DNA of 39,058 bases from Actinomycetes bacterium (GTDB lineage: Bacteria > Actinomycetota > Acidimicrobiia > Acidimicrobiales > RAAP-2), in NCBI GenBank assembly GCA_021791895.1, contig JAJYVS010000025.1, forward strand, positions 1-39,058. The letters are read 5' to 3'. Made by a program: the position numbers and the translations under genes. The notes under the pieces were generated by a model that was not told the origin of the DNA, did not search any database, and worked only from the letters and a program-made list of their open reading frames with translations. Numbering within the stretch: the stretch's first letter is position 1; each line of letters starts with the position of its first letter. Positions 23,685 to 31,514 of this stretch are shown one piece after another.

Positions 23685-23773
23685 CGTCGGACCCTAGATG
23701 GCACCGACGGTGGCCGCGCCAGATCTCGGCCGGGGCCCTAGCGCTCCCCCGCCCCCGGGCCGCGGGCGCCGGT

Positions 23774-23789
23774 GCCCCTACAGTGGGGC
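23774..23789 (+). promoter_or_regulatory. Inverted repeat around a -10 for the YbjQ-like operon
   Basis: GCCCC-TACAGT-GGGGC is a perfect 5-bp inverted repeat whose six-base centre, TACAGT (23779-23784), fits a -10 hexamer. It lies 54 bp before the upstream mini-ORF. A regulator binding here would cover the promoter. No -35 stands out. Confidence 0.35.
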
Positions 23790-23833
23790 AAGGTTTGGGC
23801 GGTGGCACGAGGTGTCGACCGCGGCCACACCTT

Positions 23834-23869
23834 GGAGGCACGGTGAGCGCGACGGTGGGAGTCCGATGA
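23834..23869 (+). other. Eight-codon upstream ORF with strong SD
   Basis: GGAGG (23834-23838) is followed by GTG at 23843, which opens an eight-codon ORF (VSATVGVR). Its TGA (23867-23869) overlaps the ATG of the next gene (23866) as ATGA. The main gene's own ATG has no comparable SD, so ribosomes may reach it by coupling. A missing base that would fuse the frames cannot be excluded in this assembly. Confidence 0.35.
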
Positions 23870-24285
23870 CCGGGGAGGCGTTGGAGCCGGCCGGCGACCC
23901 CGGGGACTTCGACCTCGAACTGGCGGTCTCCTCGCTCGCCGCCGACGCGACCGACGTCGCGACCCTCCTCGGGCTCCTCGTCGCCCAGCTTGGCTCGTCG
24001 CTCGGGAACCGCCTGGCGGTCGAGCGGGCCGGACTCCTGCGGCGCTCCGGGGAGATCAAGGCCGTCCAGGTGACCCTGGGCGACGACCTCCTGCGGGCCG
24101 AGGTGGAGGGCGCGGCGGTGCGCTGCACGATCGGGCACTCCTCCGGGGGGATCCGGATCCGCAGCGAGCAGGTCGACATGGCAGCCTGGCTGAAGCGGTT
24201 GCTCGGGGCGCTGCAGACCGAGGCGACGCGCTCGGAGGCCACCCGGCTCGCCCTCGAGAACCTCATGATCGGAGGAACCCAATGA
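23866..24285 (+). CDS. Hypothetical protein, first gene of the YbjQ-like operon
   Basis: A 139-residue soluble acidic protein that I do not recognise. Residues 1-50 are mostly acidic and helical ([33 protein letters not shown]). Residues 60-105 form a strand-rich part ([37 protein letters not shown]), and the C-terminus is helical ([33 protein letters not shown]). There is no signal peptide, membrane helix or cysteine cluster. Its stop overlaps the next ATG by four bases, so it is made together with the three YbjQ-repeat proteins and is likely their partner or adaptor. Confidence 0.7.
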   Translation: MTGEALEPAGDPGDFDLELAVSSLAADATDVATLLGLLVAQLGSSLGNRLAVERAGLLRRSGEIKAVQVTLGDDLLRAEVEGAAVRCTIGHSSGGIRIRSEQVDMAAWLKRLLGALQTEATRSEATRLALENLMIGGTQ

Positions 24286-25076
24286 CCGGACCGACGGATC
24301 TCCCCAAGGACGCCAAGCACCGGCTCGACGAGCTCCGTCACGGCTTCTTCACCTCCGACCTGTCGGTCAACGAGTTCCTGCTAGTGAAGGAGAGCGGCTT
24401 CCACCCTTTGGGGTTCGTGATGGGCTCGTCGATCTACCACACCGGCTTCCAGGGGCGGCGCTGGACGAAGAGCCAGGAGCTGTCCAAGCTGACCGAGGCG
24501 ATGTACAACGCGCGCGAGCTGGCCATGACCCGGATGGAGGAGGAGGCCGACGCGCTCGGGGCCGACGGGGTGGTGGGGGTCCGCCTCGACGTCAACTACT
24601 ACGAGTGGGGCAGCGACGCGGCCGAGTTCATCGCGCTCGGCACCGCGGTGAAGGCCGAGGGCGGCAAGTCGTACAAGAACCAGCAGGGCAAGCCGTTCAC
24701 CTCCGACCTCTCGGGCCAGGACTTCTGGACCATCATGCAGACCGGGTACGTGCCCCAGGGCCTGGTCATGGGGACCTGCGTGTACCACATCGCCCACCGG
24801 GGGCTCGGGCAGACCCTGGGCTCGGTCGGCCAGAACGTCGAACTCCCGAACTTCACCCAGGCCCTCTACGAGGCACGGGAGCTGGCCATGACCCGGATGC
24901 AGGACGAGGGGAACCGGCTCGGCGCGACCGGGATCGTCGGCGTGCGCCTCGAGGAGAAGTCCCACCAGTGGGGCTCCCACACCATCGAGTTCCTCTCGCT
25001 CGGCACCGCGGTGACCAAGGCCGGCGACGACGTGACTCTCCCCCGGCCCACCGTCATCATCTCCCTCGACAACTGA
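24282..25076 (+). CDS. Tandem YbjQ-like (UPF0145) two-domain protein A
   Basis: A 264-residue cytoplasmic protein made of two homologous halves (about 20-130 and 141-258). Each half starts FTSDLS, runs through a G-[FY]-x-P-x-G-[FL]-V-M-G strand and reaches L-x-x-A-[ML][11 protein letters not shown], then [10 protein letters not shown] or [10 protein letters not shown] and E-F-[IL]-[AS]-L-G-T-A-V. The AR..A...M...A..LGA..VVGVR pattern is that of the YbjQ/UPF0145 family, often labelled heavy-metal-binding; that function is poorly supported and no metal-ligand cluster stands out. Single-domain members form ring oligomers, so a tandem version could make a ring with half the subunits. Coupled at both ends (ATGA and TGATG). 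Confidence 0.78.
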   Translation: MTGPTDLPKDAKHRLDELRHGFFTSDLSVNEFLLVKESGFHPLGFVMGSSIYHTGFQGRRWTKSQELSKLTEAMYNARELAMTRMEEEADALGADGVVGVRLDVNYYEWGSDAAEFIALGTAVKAEGGKSYKNQQGKPFTSDLSGQDFWTIMQTGYVPQGLVMGTCVYHIAHRGLGQTLGSVGQNVELPNFTQALYEARELAMTRMQDEGNRLGATGIVGVRLEEKSHQWGSHTIEFLSLGTAVTKAGDDVTLPRPTVIISLDN

Positions 25077-25984
25077 TGACCGGACCGACCGACGTCCCGG
25101 AGGCGGCGCCCCGTCGCCTCGAGTCCGGCTCCTTCTCCTCGGGGCTCACCGTCCCTGACTTCGCCGCCTGCCTCCAGATGGGCCTGCGCCCGGTCGGCCT
25201 GGTCCAGGGGTTCTGCGCCATGCAGTGGGGCTGGTACGGGGCGGGGTCGCCGTATCTGCGGGGGACGTCGCCCTTCGGCTTCTCCGGGGGCGGGGGCGGT
25301 GGCTACATGCAGAACTGGTACTGCCCCCATGGCTTCGTGGGCGGCGAGCACCGGACCTGGGGACAGAACTACGAGCAGACCTGGGTCGAGGAGGCCTGGC
25401 TCTCGGGCTTCAACGCCGCCTTCGGCCGCATGATCGAGGAGGCCGAGGAGGTCGGAGCCCACGGCGTCATCGGGGTCACCGACACCTCCCACAACCTGGC
25501 CGACATGCGCGTGGCCGAGTTCCACGTCCTCGGCACCGCGGTCGTGGTCGAGGGGGCGCCCCCGCCGCCCAAGGGCCTGCCGTGGTCCACCTACCTCGCC
25601 GGTCAGCGGCTGGCCAAGCTGCTCGAGGCCGGGTTCATGCCCATCTCGGTCGTGGCGACCATCGCGTCGGTGCGGGTGTGGGCCTACTGCATCACCGAGT
25701 ACCTCATGGAAGGCGGCGCCTACGCCTGGGGCCAGTCGCTCAGCTCCACCACCGAGATCGAGCAGGTCTCCGAGGCACGCCTGGCCGCCCGGGCCCTCGC
25801 CCGCGACCACGCCCGACGCCAGCTGGGCACCGACACCCTCCAGGGCATCACGTTCTCGGCCACCGAGCGGGAGGTCGGCGCGGGGGACCAGGTGGTCGAG
25901 TGCACCCTGCGGGGCACGAGGGTGCGGCGGTTCAAGGACTTCGACCCCATCCCCCCGCCCCGGCCGACGGTGCGCCTCTCGTGA
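25076..25984 (+). CDS. Tandem YbjQ-like two-domain protein B with aromatic/glycine insert
   Basis: A 302-residue paralogue of its upstream neighbour with the same opening ([10 protein letters not shown]). The first half keeps FSSGLTVPDF...GLRPVGLVQG and GAHGVIGVT. The second half (STYLAGQRLAKLLEAGFMPISVV) is more diverged and lacks the GVVGVR strand, reading LQGITFSA instead. The first half carries a striking insert (about residues 48-100) rich in Gly, Trp, Tyr and Phe (MQWGWYGAG, FSGGGGGGYMQNWYCPHGF), possibly a flexible ligand-binding or self-association loop. ATG 25076 overlaps the previous stop by one base; the stop overlaps the next GTG (25981) by four. Confidence 0.72.
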   Translation: MTGPTDVPEAAPRRLESGSFSSGLTVPDFAACLQMGLRPVGLVQGFCAMQWGWYGAGSPYLRGTSPFGFSGGGGGGYMQNWYCPHGFVGGEHRTWGQNYEQTWVEEAWLSGFNAAFGRMIEEAEEVGAHGVIGVTDTSHNLADMRVAEFHVLGTAVVVEGAPPPPKGLPWSTYLAGQRLAKLLEAGFMPISVVATIASVRVWAYCITEYLMEGGAYAWGQSLSSTTEIEQVSEARLAARALARDHARRQLGTDTLQGITFSATEREVGAGDQVVECTLRGTRVRRFKDFDPIPPPRPTVRLS

Positions 25985-26832
25985 CCGGTCGGGCACCCGA
26001 GCCGAGCGACGTGCGGGCCGAGCTGGCCCGGGCCGCCGCCTGGCTGGCCGAGGGTGGCCGGAGCCCCGACTCCCGCGCCGCGACCTCGGACCTCAGCATG
26101 GACGAGGCTCTCCTCTTGCACTCGATCGGTTGGGAGCCGATCGAGCTCGTCTTCGGGGTCTCGGTCACCTCGATCCAGGTCGGGGTGTGGACCTGGGGCA
26201 TGGGCGAGCTCACCTCGCCCTCCGACGCTCACAACCTGGCGGTCGAGCACGCGTCGAACCGGTTGGGCCAGGAGTGCGCGGCCGTCGGCGGGCACGGAGT
26301 GGTCGGCGTGCGGGTCGACCTCGAGATCCATCCCCGCCACGTCGACGTCGCACTGGTCGGCACGGCGGTCCGGCCGGTGGCCAAGACGAGCCACCCGCCG
26401 GGCCGTCCCTTCGTCTCGGACCTGTCGGCCCGCGACTTCGTGCTCCTCTCCAACTCGGGGTGGGAGCCCCTCGGGCTGGCCTTCGGGGCCAGCTTCGTCT
26501 ACGCCCCCCGGCGAAACGCATCGACCGCGATCCGCCAGTCCAGCCAGAACGTCGAGCTGACCAACCTGACCCAGGCCCTCTACGCCGCCCGGGAGACGGC
26601 GATGGAGCGGATGCAGGCCTCGGGCATCCGCCTCGGCGCCCAGGGGGTGGTCGGAGTGCAGGTCGAGGAGGGCCCGATGCGCTTCGCCCGCCACGTCATC
26701 GGGTTCACCGCCCGGGGCACGGCGGTCCGCCTCGGGGCCGACGGCCACCGCCACATCCGGCCCGAGCTGGTCCTCCCCCTCGACGACGCCGTGGTGCAGT
26801 TCGAGGCCGAGTCGCTGCGCGCCCAGGGCTGA
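25981..26832 (+). CDS. Tandem YbjQ-like two-domain protein C
   Basis: A 283-residue third paralogue. A helical extension (MTGRAPEPSDVRAELARAAAWLAEGG) precedes two repeats, ATSDLSMDEALLLHSIGWEPIELVFG and FVSDLSARDFVLLSNSGWEPLGLAFG, each ending in GGHGVVGVRVD or GAQGVVGVQVE and then V-G-T-A-V or A-R-G-T-A-V. The second half contains SSQNVELTNLTQALYAARETAMERM, very like protein A's second half, showing descent by duplication. GTG 25981 was chosen for the four-base overlap with the preceding stop. It ends four bases before the convergent SRPBCC gene, with GGGC-TGA-GCCC around its stop. Confidence 0.75.
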   Translation: MTGRAPEPSDVRAELARAAAWLAEGGRSPDSRAATSDLSMDEALLLHSIGWEPIELVFGVSVTSIQVGVWTWGMGELTSPSDAHNLAVEHASNRLGQECAAVGGHGVVGVRVDLEIHPRHVDVALVGTAVRPVAKTSHPPGRPFVSDLSARDFVLLSNSGWEPLGLAFGASFVYAPRRNASTAIRQSSQNVELTNLTQALYAARETAMERMQASGIRLGAQGVVGVQVEEGPMRFARHVIGFTARGTAVRLGADGHRHIRPELVLPLDDAVVQFEAESLRAQG

Positions 26833-26836
26833 GCCC

Positions 26837-27322
26837 TTATCCGGCCGGCGGCGGCCCGTCGGGGGCCACCGTCCGAGCCAGGATCCCGAGCGTGGCCCGG
26901 AGCGCGAGCTCCGAGATGACCGGGAAGATCCCGCGCTCCTTCACCCGGGCGTCGATCGCCGACCAGTCGTAGTACGAGGTGACGAGGGTCCCGCCCTCGG
27001 CCGGCTCGAGCCGGTAGCCGTAGAGGTGGCCGATCGACGGCCGCTCTGTCCCGGCGATCGACCAGGCGAGCTCGCGGTCCTGCTCGAAGGTCTCGATGGT
27101 GACGACCACGTCGTAGCGGCCGAGGGGGAAGTCGTTGAGCGCCTCGCGGTCCATGTGGACCACGAAGGTGTCGCCGACGCCCCGCACCGGCTCACCGGTG
27201 GCCGACATGAGCATCCCCGAGCTGTCGATGGCCACGTGGCCGCGCGGGTCGCAGAGCAGCGAGAAGATGGTGCCCGGGTCGGCACCGACGGTCCGGCTCA
27301 CCTCGAAGCGTTCGATCGCCAC
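26837..27322 (-). CDS. SRPBCC family protein (polyketide cyclase/START-like)
   Basis: A 161-residue helix-grip protein: N-terminal strand IERFEVSRTVGADPGTIFSLLCDPRGHVAID, then GVGDTFVVHMDREALNDFPLGRYDVVVTIETFEQDRELAWSI, then GHLYGYRLEPAEGGTLVTSYYDW and a long C-terminal helix. The fold binds hydrophobic ligands in a central cavity; the ligand is unknown. A longer frame starts at GTG 27340, but AAGGAG lies five bases before GTG 27322, which I take as the start. It is convergent with the YbjQ-like operon. Confidence 0.85.
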   Translation of the reverse strand: MAIERFEVSRTVGADPGTIFSLLCDPRGHVAIDSSGMLMSATGEPVRGVGDTFVVHMDREALNDFPLGRYDVVVTIETFEQDRELAWSIAGTERPSIGHLYGYRLEPAEGGTLVTSYYDWSAIDARVKERGIFPVISELALRATLGILARTVAPDGPPPAG

Positions 27323-27397
27323 CGCGGCTCCTTCCGCCACCTCGCCTCCTCGATCAGCACATCCCTCGGCGCTCGAGCGGACAAGGGGGGAACGGTC

Positions 27398-27643
27398 CTA
27401 GGACGCGGGGATCTCCTCCCACCACTGGCACCACCACTGCTCGCCGACCAGGATACGGATCTTCGGGTGCCAGCAGTAGGAGAAGTCGGCCGTCTCGTCG
27501 AGGTAGTACCGGCAGTTGTTGCACTGCTCCTCACCCGAGGGATGCCCCCGCAGCACCGCGTTGGAGGCCAGGATCTGGAGCTCCATCGCCAGCTTCTCGT
27601 CGACCGGCTTGGGCTCGGGCTCGGGGATCACGTAGTCGGACAT
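27398..27643 (-). CDS. Small four-cysteine protein resembling HiPIP
   Basis: An 81-residue protein. The N-terminal half is acidic and helical (PEPKPVDEKLAMELQILASNAVLRG). The C-terminal half has four cysteines, C41, C44, C57 and C72, in the spacing C-x2-C-x12-C-x14-C, with aromatic residues around them (CNNCRYYLDE, FSYCWHPK, GEQWWCQWW). This resembles the high-potential iron-sulfur protein pattern, which binds a [4Fe-4S] cluster through four Cys and ends W-C-x-x-W. No Tat signal is visible, whereas typical HiPIPs are exported, so it may be a cytoplasmic relative or a zinc protein. GTG 27652 is an alternative start. Confidence 0.6.
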   Translation of the reverse strand: MSDYVIPEPEPKPVDEKLAMELQILASNAVLRGHPSGEEQCNNCRYYLDETADFSYCWHPKIRILVGEQWWCQWWEEIPAS

Positions 27644-27707
27644 GGCGCCCACGGTACCGGCGGCCCGGCGCTCCGACGGTCGGAGGGCGGGCGGATCGAG
27701 TCTGGGG

Positions 27708-28877
27708 TCAGCCCAAGGAGGCGTAGAGGGCGTCGATGAGCGCCCGGTTGCGCGGGTTCTGCCACCTCGGTCCCATCGCGTTGATCACGTAGCCGAAGGC
27801 GACCCCGGCGTCGGGGTCGCAGAAGCCGAGCGATCCGCCGGCCCCGAAGTGTCCGAAGCCTCGGGGGCCCGGCCCGAGGGGCCGCTCGGCCTGGGTCAGC
27901 TGGAACCCCAGCCCGAACCGGGACGGCCGGCCGAGGACGAGGTCGGGGCCGCAGGCGTGCTCGGTCGTGAACCGGCCGAGCACCGACTGGTCGATCACCC
28001 GGACCCCCTCCCGGGCCCCGCCGGCGGCGAGCGCCTCGTAGATCCGAGCCACCCCCCGCGCGCTGGCGTGGGCGTTGGTCGAGGGGATCTCGGCCGAGCG
28101 CCAGGGGGCGGTGTTGACCACACCGGCCCCCGAGAGTCCCGAGGGGTTGTAGTAGGTGTTGAACGACATCAGCTCCTCGTCGCTCAGCCCCGGCGGTTCA
28201 AGTTCTGGCGGCGGAGCCCCAGGCCAGAGGAACTCGACCACCCTCGGGTGGAGCACGGCCGGGAGGCCGATGTAGACCTCGGCGCCGAGCGGCGCGGCGA
28301 CGTCCTCACGCAGCACCGTCCCGAGCGTCCGGCCGTCGAGCCGGCGAACCAGCTCGCCGACGAGGAAGCCGAAGGTGTTGGTGTGGTAGCCGTGGGCCGA
28401 ACCGGGCTCCCACCACGGGGCCTGGGCGGCCAGGGCCGCCGCCATCACGTCGTGGTCGAGCATGGCGTCGGGTGCCAGCCGCCAACGGACCGCCGGGAGG
28501 CCGGCCTGGTGGGCCAGCAGCTGACGGACGGGCACCGCGCCCTTGCCGGCGGCCGAGAACTCGGGCCAGTAGTCGGCGACCGGCCGGTCGAGCTCAAGGG
28601 CCCCCTGGGCGACCAGGCGTGCGGCGCACAGGGCGGCGAACGCCTTGCCGACCGAGAACACGTTCACCAGCGCGTCCTTTGGCCAGGGGACGGTCCCCTC
28701 GCGGTCGGCCCACCCGCCCCACAGATCGGCGACCACCGACCCGCTGACCACCACGCAGAGGGCGGCACCGTGCTCACCCCGCTCAGTCAGGTTGGCCACG
28801 AATGCCTCGTGCAGCGGCTCGAACCCGGCGGCGACGGTCCCGCCCACCGGGACCTCGCCGGATCCGGCCGCCGGCAC
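27708..28877 (-). CDS. Serine hydrolase, beta-lactamase/class C family (esterase-like)
   Basis: A 389-residue member of the serine beta-lactamase-like superfamily (EstB/LACTB type). The nucleophile motif S75-V-G-K78 is in NVFSVGKAFAALCAARL. HGYHTNTFGFLVGELVRRLDGR (about 162-183) supplies the catalytic tyrosine, and FGHFGAGGSLGFCDPDAGVAFGYVINAM near the C-terminus is the H-x-G triad-like strand. No signal peptide is seen, so it probably acts inside the cell on ester substrates rather than on beta-lactams. The start is uncertain; GTG 28877 is the most upstream and has no clear SD. Confidence 0.87.
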   Translation of the reverse strand: MPAAGSGEVPVGGTVAAGFEPLHEAFVANLTERGEHGAALCVVVSGSVVADLWGGWADREGTVPWPKDALVNVFSVGKAFAALCAARLVAQGALELDRPVADYWPEFSAAGKGAVPVRQLLAHQAGLPAVRWRLAPDAMLDHDVMAAALAAQAPWWEPGSAHGYHTNTFGFLVGELVRRLDGRTLGTVLREDVAAPLGAEVYIGLPAVLHPRVVEFLWPGAPPPELEPPGLSDEELMSFNTYYNPSGLSGAGVVNTAPWRSAEIPSTNAHASARGVARIYEALAAGGAREGVRVIDQSVLGRFTTEHACGPDLVLGRPSRFGLGFQLTQAERPLGPGPRGFGHFGAGGSLGFCDPDAGVAFGYVINAMGPRWQNPRNRALIDALYASLG

Positions 28878-28923
28878 CGACGCCCTCAGGGCGCGCGCCG
28901 GGCCCGGCCCGGCGCGTCCGGGC

Positions 28924-29715
28924 TCACGACGGAGGGTCGCCGGTCATGAGGACCGGCCCCTCCGCGTCCCGGCCCTGGATGCGGTCCAGGTCGACCAGCA
29001 CCGGGACCCCCTTGCGCTGGGCGTCGATGTTGCGCTCCACCTCCGGGCTGTTGGTGTACACCCGATCGGCGACCTCGGGGTCCTGCGAGGCGTGGGCCCG
29101 TCCGTGGAACTGGTAGCCGGCGCGGGTGGCCGGGTCCCGGTAGAAGAGCGCGAGACGGGGGTTGTGCCCGATCGCCGCCAAGAGGCCCCCCGAGGGGTCC
29201 CGGATCCACAGGGCCAGCCGCGTGTCGTCGAACACCTGGGTGCTGCCCCGGAACGAGAGATGGGGCTGCCCGTCGGGGTCGACGTAGGCGACCATGACCG
29301 GGGTCCCGTTGGCCAGGGCGCCGTTGACGGCGCCCCGCATGGCCTCGGTGATGCGGATCGGCGCCGGCTCGGGCGGTGGGGCGGGGAGGATGCCGGTCTC
29401 CACCCGGCTGATCCGATCGGCGTCGTCGAAGGAAAACCGCAGGGTCAGCCCGCCGACCGGCGCCGCGGGGGCGAACGCTGCGGTCACCTCGACCTGGCCG
29501 TCCTGGACCTGTTCGCTCCAGGCGGCCCGGGCCAGGTGCTCGGCCAGCGGCGACCGGCCGAGGTCGGCCAAGACCTCGCTGCGGCCCTCGGTGGTCCCGA
29601 GCGGCGACACCGTCACCACCTCCTCGGCCACCACCTCGGCCAGTGCCGCCTTGGCGTCGTCGGACGGCCCCGACAGCACCCCGACCCAGCGCATGGCCGC
29701 CTCGATGCGATCCAT
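28924..29715 (-). CDS. SnoaL/NTF2-like plus pyridoxamine-phosphate-oxidase-like fusion
   Basis: A 263-residue protein with two parts. Residues 1-110 (MDRIEAAMRWVGVLSGPSDDAKAALAEVVAEEVVTVSPLG...GGLTLRFSFDDADRISRVETGIL) have the cone-shaped NTF2/SnoaL pattern. Residues 120-260 look like an FMN- or F420-binding split-barrel (ANGTPVMVAYVDPDGQPHLSFRGSTQVFDDTRLALWIRDPSGGLLAAIGHNPRLALFYRD...YQFHGRAHASQDPEVADRVY). The split barrel should bind a flavin-type cofactor for redox chemistry, with the other half perhaps binding a substrate or dimerising. The frame is open far upstream, but ATG 29715 starts the first domain. Divergent from the acyl-CoA synthetase at 29833. Confidence 0.75.
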   Translation of the reverse strand: MDRIEAAMRWVGVLSGPSDDAKAALAEVVAEEVVTVSPLGTTEGRSEVLADLGRSPLAEHLARAAWSEQVQDGQVEVTAAFAPAAPVGGLTLRFSFDDADRISRVETGILPAPPPEPAPIRITEAMRGAVNGALANGTPVMVAYVDPDGQPHLSFRGSTQVFDDTRLALWIRDPSGGLLAAIGHNPRLALFYRDPATRAGYQFHGRAHASQDPEVADRVYTNSPEVERNIDAQRKGVPVLVDLDRIQGRDAEGPVLMTGDPPS

Positions 29716-29832
29716 CGCCCCCACCCCCTGTCCTCTGCTACAACCAACCGGTCCGGAACATCGTAGGGATCTCGACCTCCCCGGCGGCCAATCGACCCGC
29801 ACGGAGTGGTCGGCGGGGAGGTCGGGGGCGAG

Positions 29833-31473
29833 GTGGGTCAGAATCACGCGGCGGCGTTCCAGGCGATCGCCCGGGCGGTCCCCGAGCGCGAGTGCATCGT
29901 GTTCCGGGACCGGCGCCTCACCTACTCGTCGGTGCACGAGCGCTCGGCGCGGCTGGCCAACCTCCTCGCCGCCCGGGGCATCGGGTTCCGAACCGAGCGC
30001 GCCGCTCTGGCCGGCTGGGAGTCCGGGCAGGACCACGTCGCGCTGTACCTGCACAACGGCAACGAGTACCTCGAGGGGATGGTGGGGTCCGCGCTGGCCC
30101 GAGCCGCCTCGTGCAACGTCAACTACCGCTACGTCGACGCCGAGCTCCACCACCTGCTCACCGACGCCCGGGCGGCCGCCGTCGTCTACCACGCCACCTT
30201 CGCCCCCACCTTGGGTCGGGTCCTCGACGACCTCGACCACCGTCCGGTCCTCCTCCAGGTGGCCGACGACTCGGACCACGACCTGTTACCCGGCGCCCTC
30301 GACTACGAGGCGGCCCTGCGCGAGGCGCCCGACGACGACCCGGGCTTCGAGCTGTCCGACGACGACCTCTACGTCCTCTACACCGGCGGCACCACCGGCA
30401 ACCCAAAGGGGACGCTGTGGCGGCAGGCCGACATCTTCGACACCACCCTCGGGCCGTTCGTGGCGGCTGGCGGTGTCGACACCGCCAGCCTGGAGGCGAT
30501 GGCGACCACGGTGCGCACCAGCGAACAGCGGCGGGCCCTTCCCGGCCCACCGCTGATGCACGGCGCCGGCCAGTGGGTGGCCCTCGGCATGATCCTCGGC
30601 GGGGGCACGGTGGTGTTCCCCGACGTCGTCGCCCGGTTCGACCCGGCCTCCACCCTCGAGACCATCGCCCGGGAACGGGTCGGGGTGCTCGTGATCGTGG
30701 GCGAGGCATTCGCCCAGCCGCTGTGCGCCGAGATCGAGGCCAACCACCACGACCTGAGCGCCCTGTCGGTCCTGTTGACCGGCGGGGCGGCCCTGAGCGC
30801 CGGCACCAAGACCAAGCTGCTGGACCTCCTCCCGGGAATCCTCATCGTCGACTCCGGCGGCGCCTCGGAGACCGGGCCCCAGCTGTCCAACGTGTCCGCG
30901 GCTGGCGGCGCACCGACCGCCGGGCTCTTCCAGCCCAGCCCCTCGACCTACGTGCTCGACGAGGAGCGCACTGCCGTCCTCCAACCGGGCCACGACGGCA
31001 TCGGGTGGCTGGCCCACGACGGGCCGATCCCCCTCGGCTACCTCCACGACGAGGCGAAGACCGCCGCCACCTTCCCCACCGTCGCCGGTCGTCGGATGGT
31101 CGTCCCCGGCGACCGGGCCCGCCTGCGGGCCGACGGCCTGGTCGAGCTGATCGGGCGGGAGTCGATGACCATCAACTCGGGTGGGGAGAAGATCTTCGCC
31201 GAGGAGGTCGAGCAGGCCCTGATGGCCCATCCCGACGTGCTCGACGTGCTGGTGGTCGGCCAGCCGAGCGAGCGCTGGGGCCAGGAGGTCGTGGCGGTGG
31301 TCCAGCTCGTCGCGGGGTCGACGGCGACCGACGACGCGCTCAGGGACTGCGTCTATGCACGGCTTGCCCGCTACAAGGCCCCGAGGGGGTTCGTCCGGGT
31401 GGACCGCGTCGAGCGGAGCCCGACCGGCAAACCCGACTACCCCTGGGCCCGACAGGTGGTGGGATCGGACTGA
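29833..31473 (+). CDS. Acyl-CoA synthetase (AMP-binding, FadD-like)
   Basis: A 546-residue ANL-family enzyme that activates a carboxylic acid with ATP and CoA. The phosphate loop is YTGGTTGNPKG (183-193); later motifs are LTGGAALSAGTKTKLLD, VDSGGASETGPQ, VPGDRARLRADGLVELIGRESMTINSGGEKIFAEEVEQAL, and the C-terminal catalytic lysine in RSPTGKPDYPWARQ. The tail TGKPDY-x-WA is typical of actinobacterial FadD enzymes for steroid or cyclic acids, but chain specificity cannot be read. GTG 29833 aligns with the family N-terminus; GTG 29806 would add nine Gly/Val residues. No other beta-oxidation gene is directly adjacent. Confidence 0.9.
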   Translation: MGQNHAAAFQAIARAVPERECIVFRDRRLTYSSVHERSARLANLLAARGIGFRTERAALAGWESGQDHVALYLHNGNEYLEGMVGSALARAASCNVNYRYVDAELHHLLTDARAAAVVYHATFAPTLGRVLDDLDHRPVLLQVADDSDHDLLPGALDYEAALREAPDDDPGFELSDDDLYVLYTGGTTGNPKGTLWRQADIFDTTLGPFVAAGGVDTASLEAMATTVRTSEQRRALPGPPLMHGAGQWVALGMILGGGTVVFPDVVARFDPASTLETIARERVGVLVIVGEAFAQPLCAEIEANHHDLSALSVLLTGGAALSAGTKTKLLDLLPGILIVDSGGASETGPQLSNVSAAGGAPTAGLFQPSPSTYVLDEERTAVLQPGHDGIGWLAHDGPIPLGYLHDEAKTAATFPTVAGRRMVVPGDRARLRADGLVELIGRESMTINSGGEKIFAEEVEQALMAHPDVLDVLVVGQPSERWGQEVVAVVQLVAGSTATDDALRDCVYARLARYKAPRGFVRVDRVERSPTGKPDYPWARQVVGSD

Positions 31474-31498
31474 GGGGGCCGAGACCTGGCTGGGCCGG

Positions 31499-31514
31499 TA
31501 GGTTGACGCCGGTG
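31499..31514 (+). promoter_or_regulatory. Leaderless promoter -10 (TAGGTT) of the PrmC-like gene
   Basis: TAGGTT (31499-31504) fits the TAnnnT -10 pattern and stands seven bases before GTG 31512, which has no SD. This matches the spacing seen at znuA and the phzF leader. Confidence 0.35.

Noticed and set aside
24282-26832. Direct-repeat array
   Set aside because: The six similar segments are diverged protein repeats in three genes, not near-identical DNA repeats.
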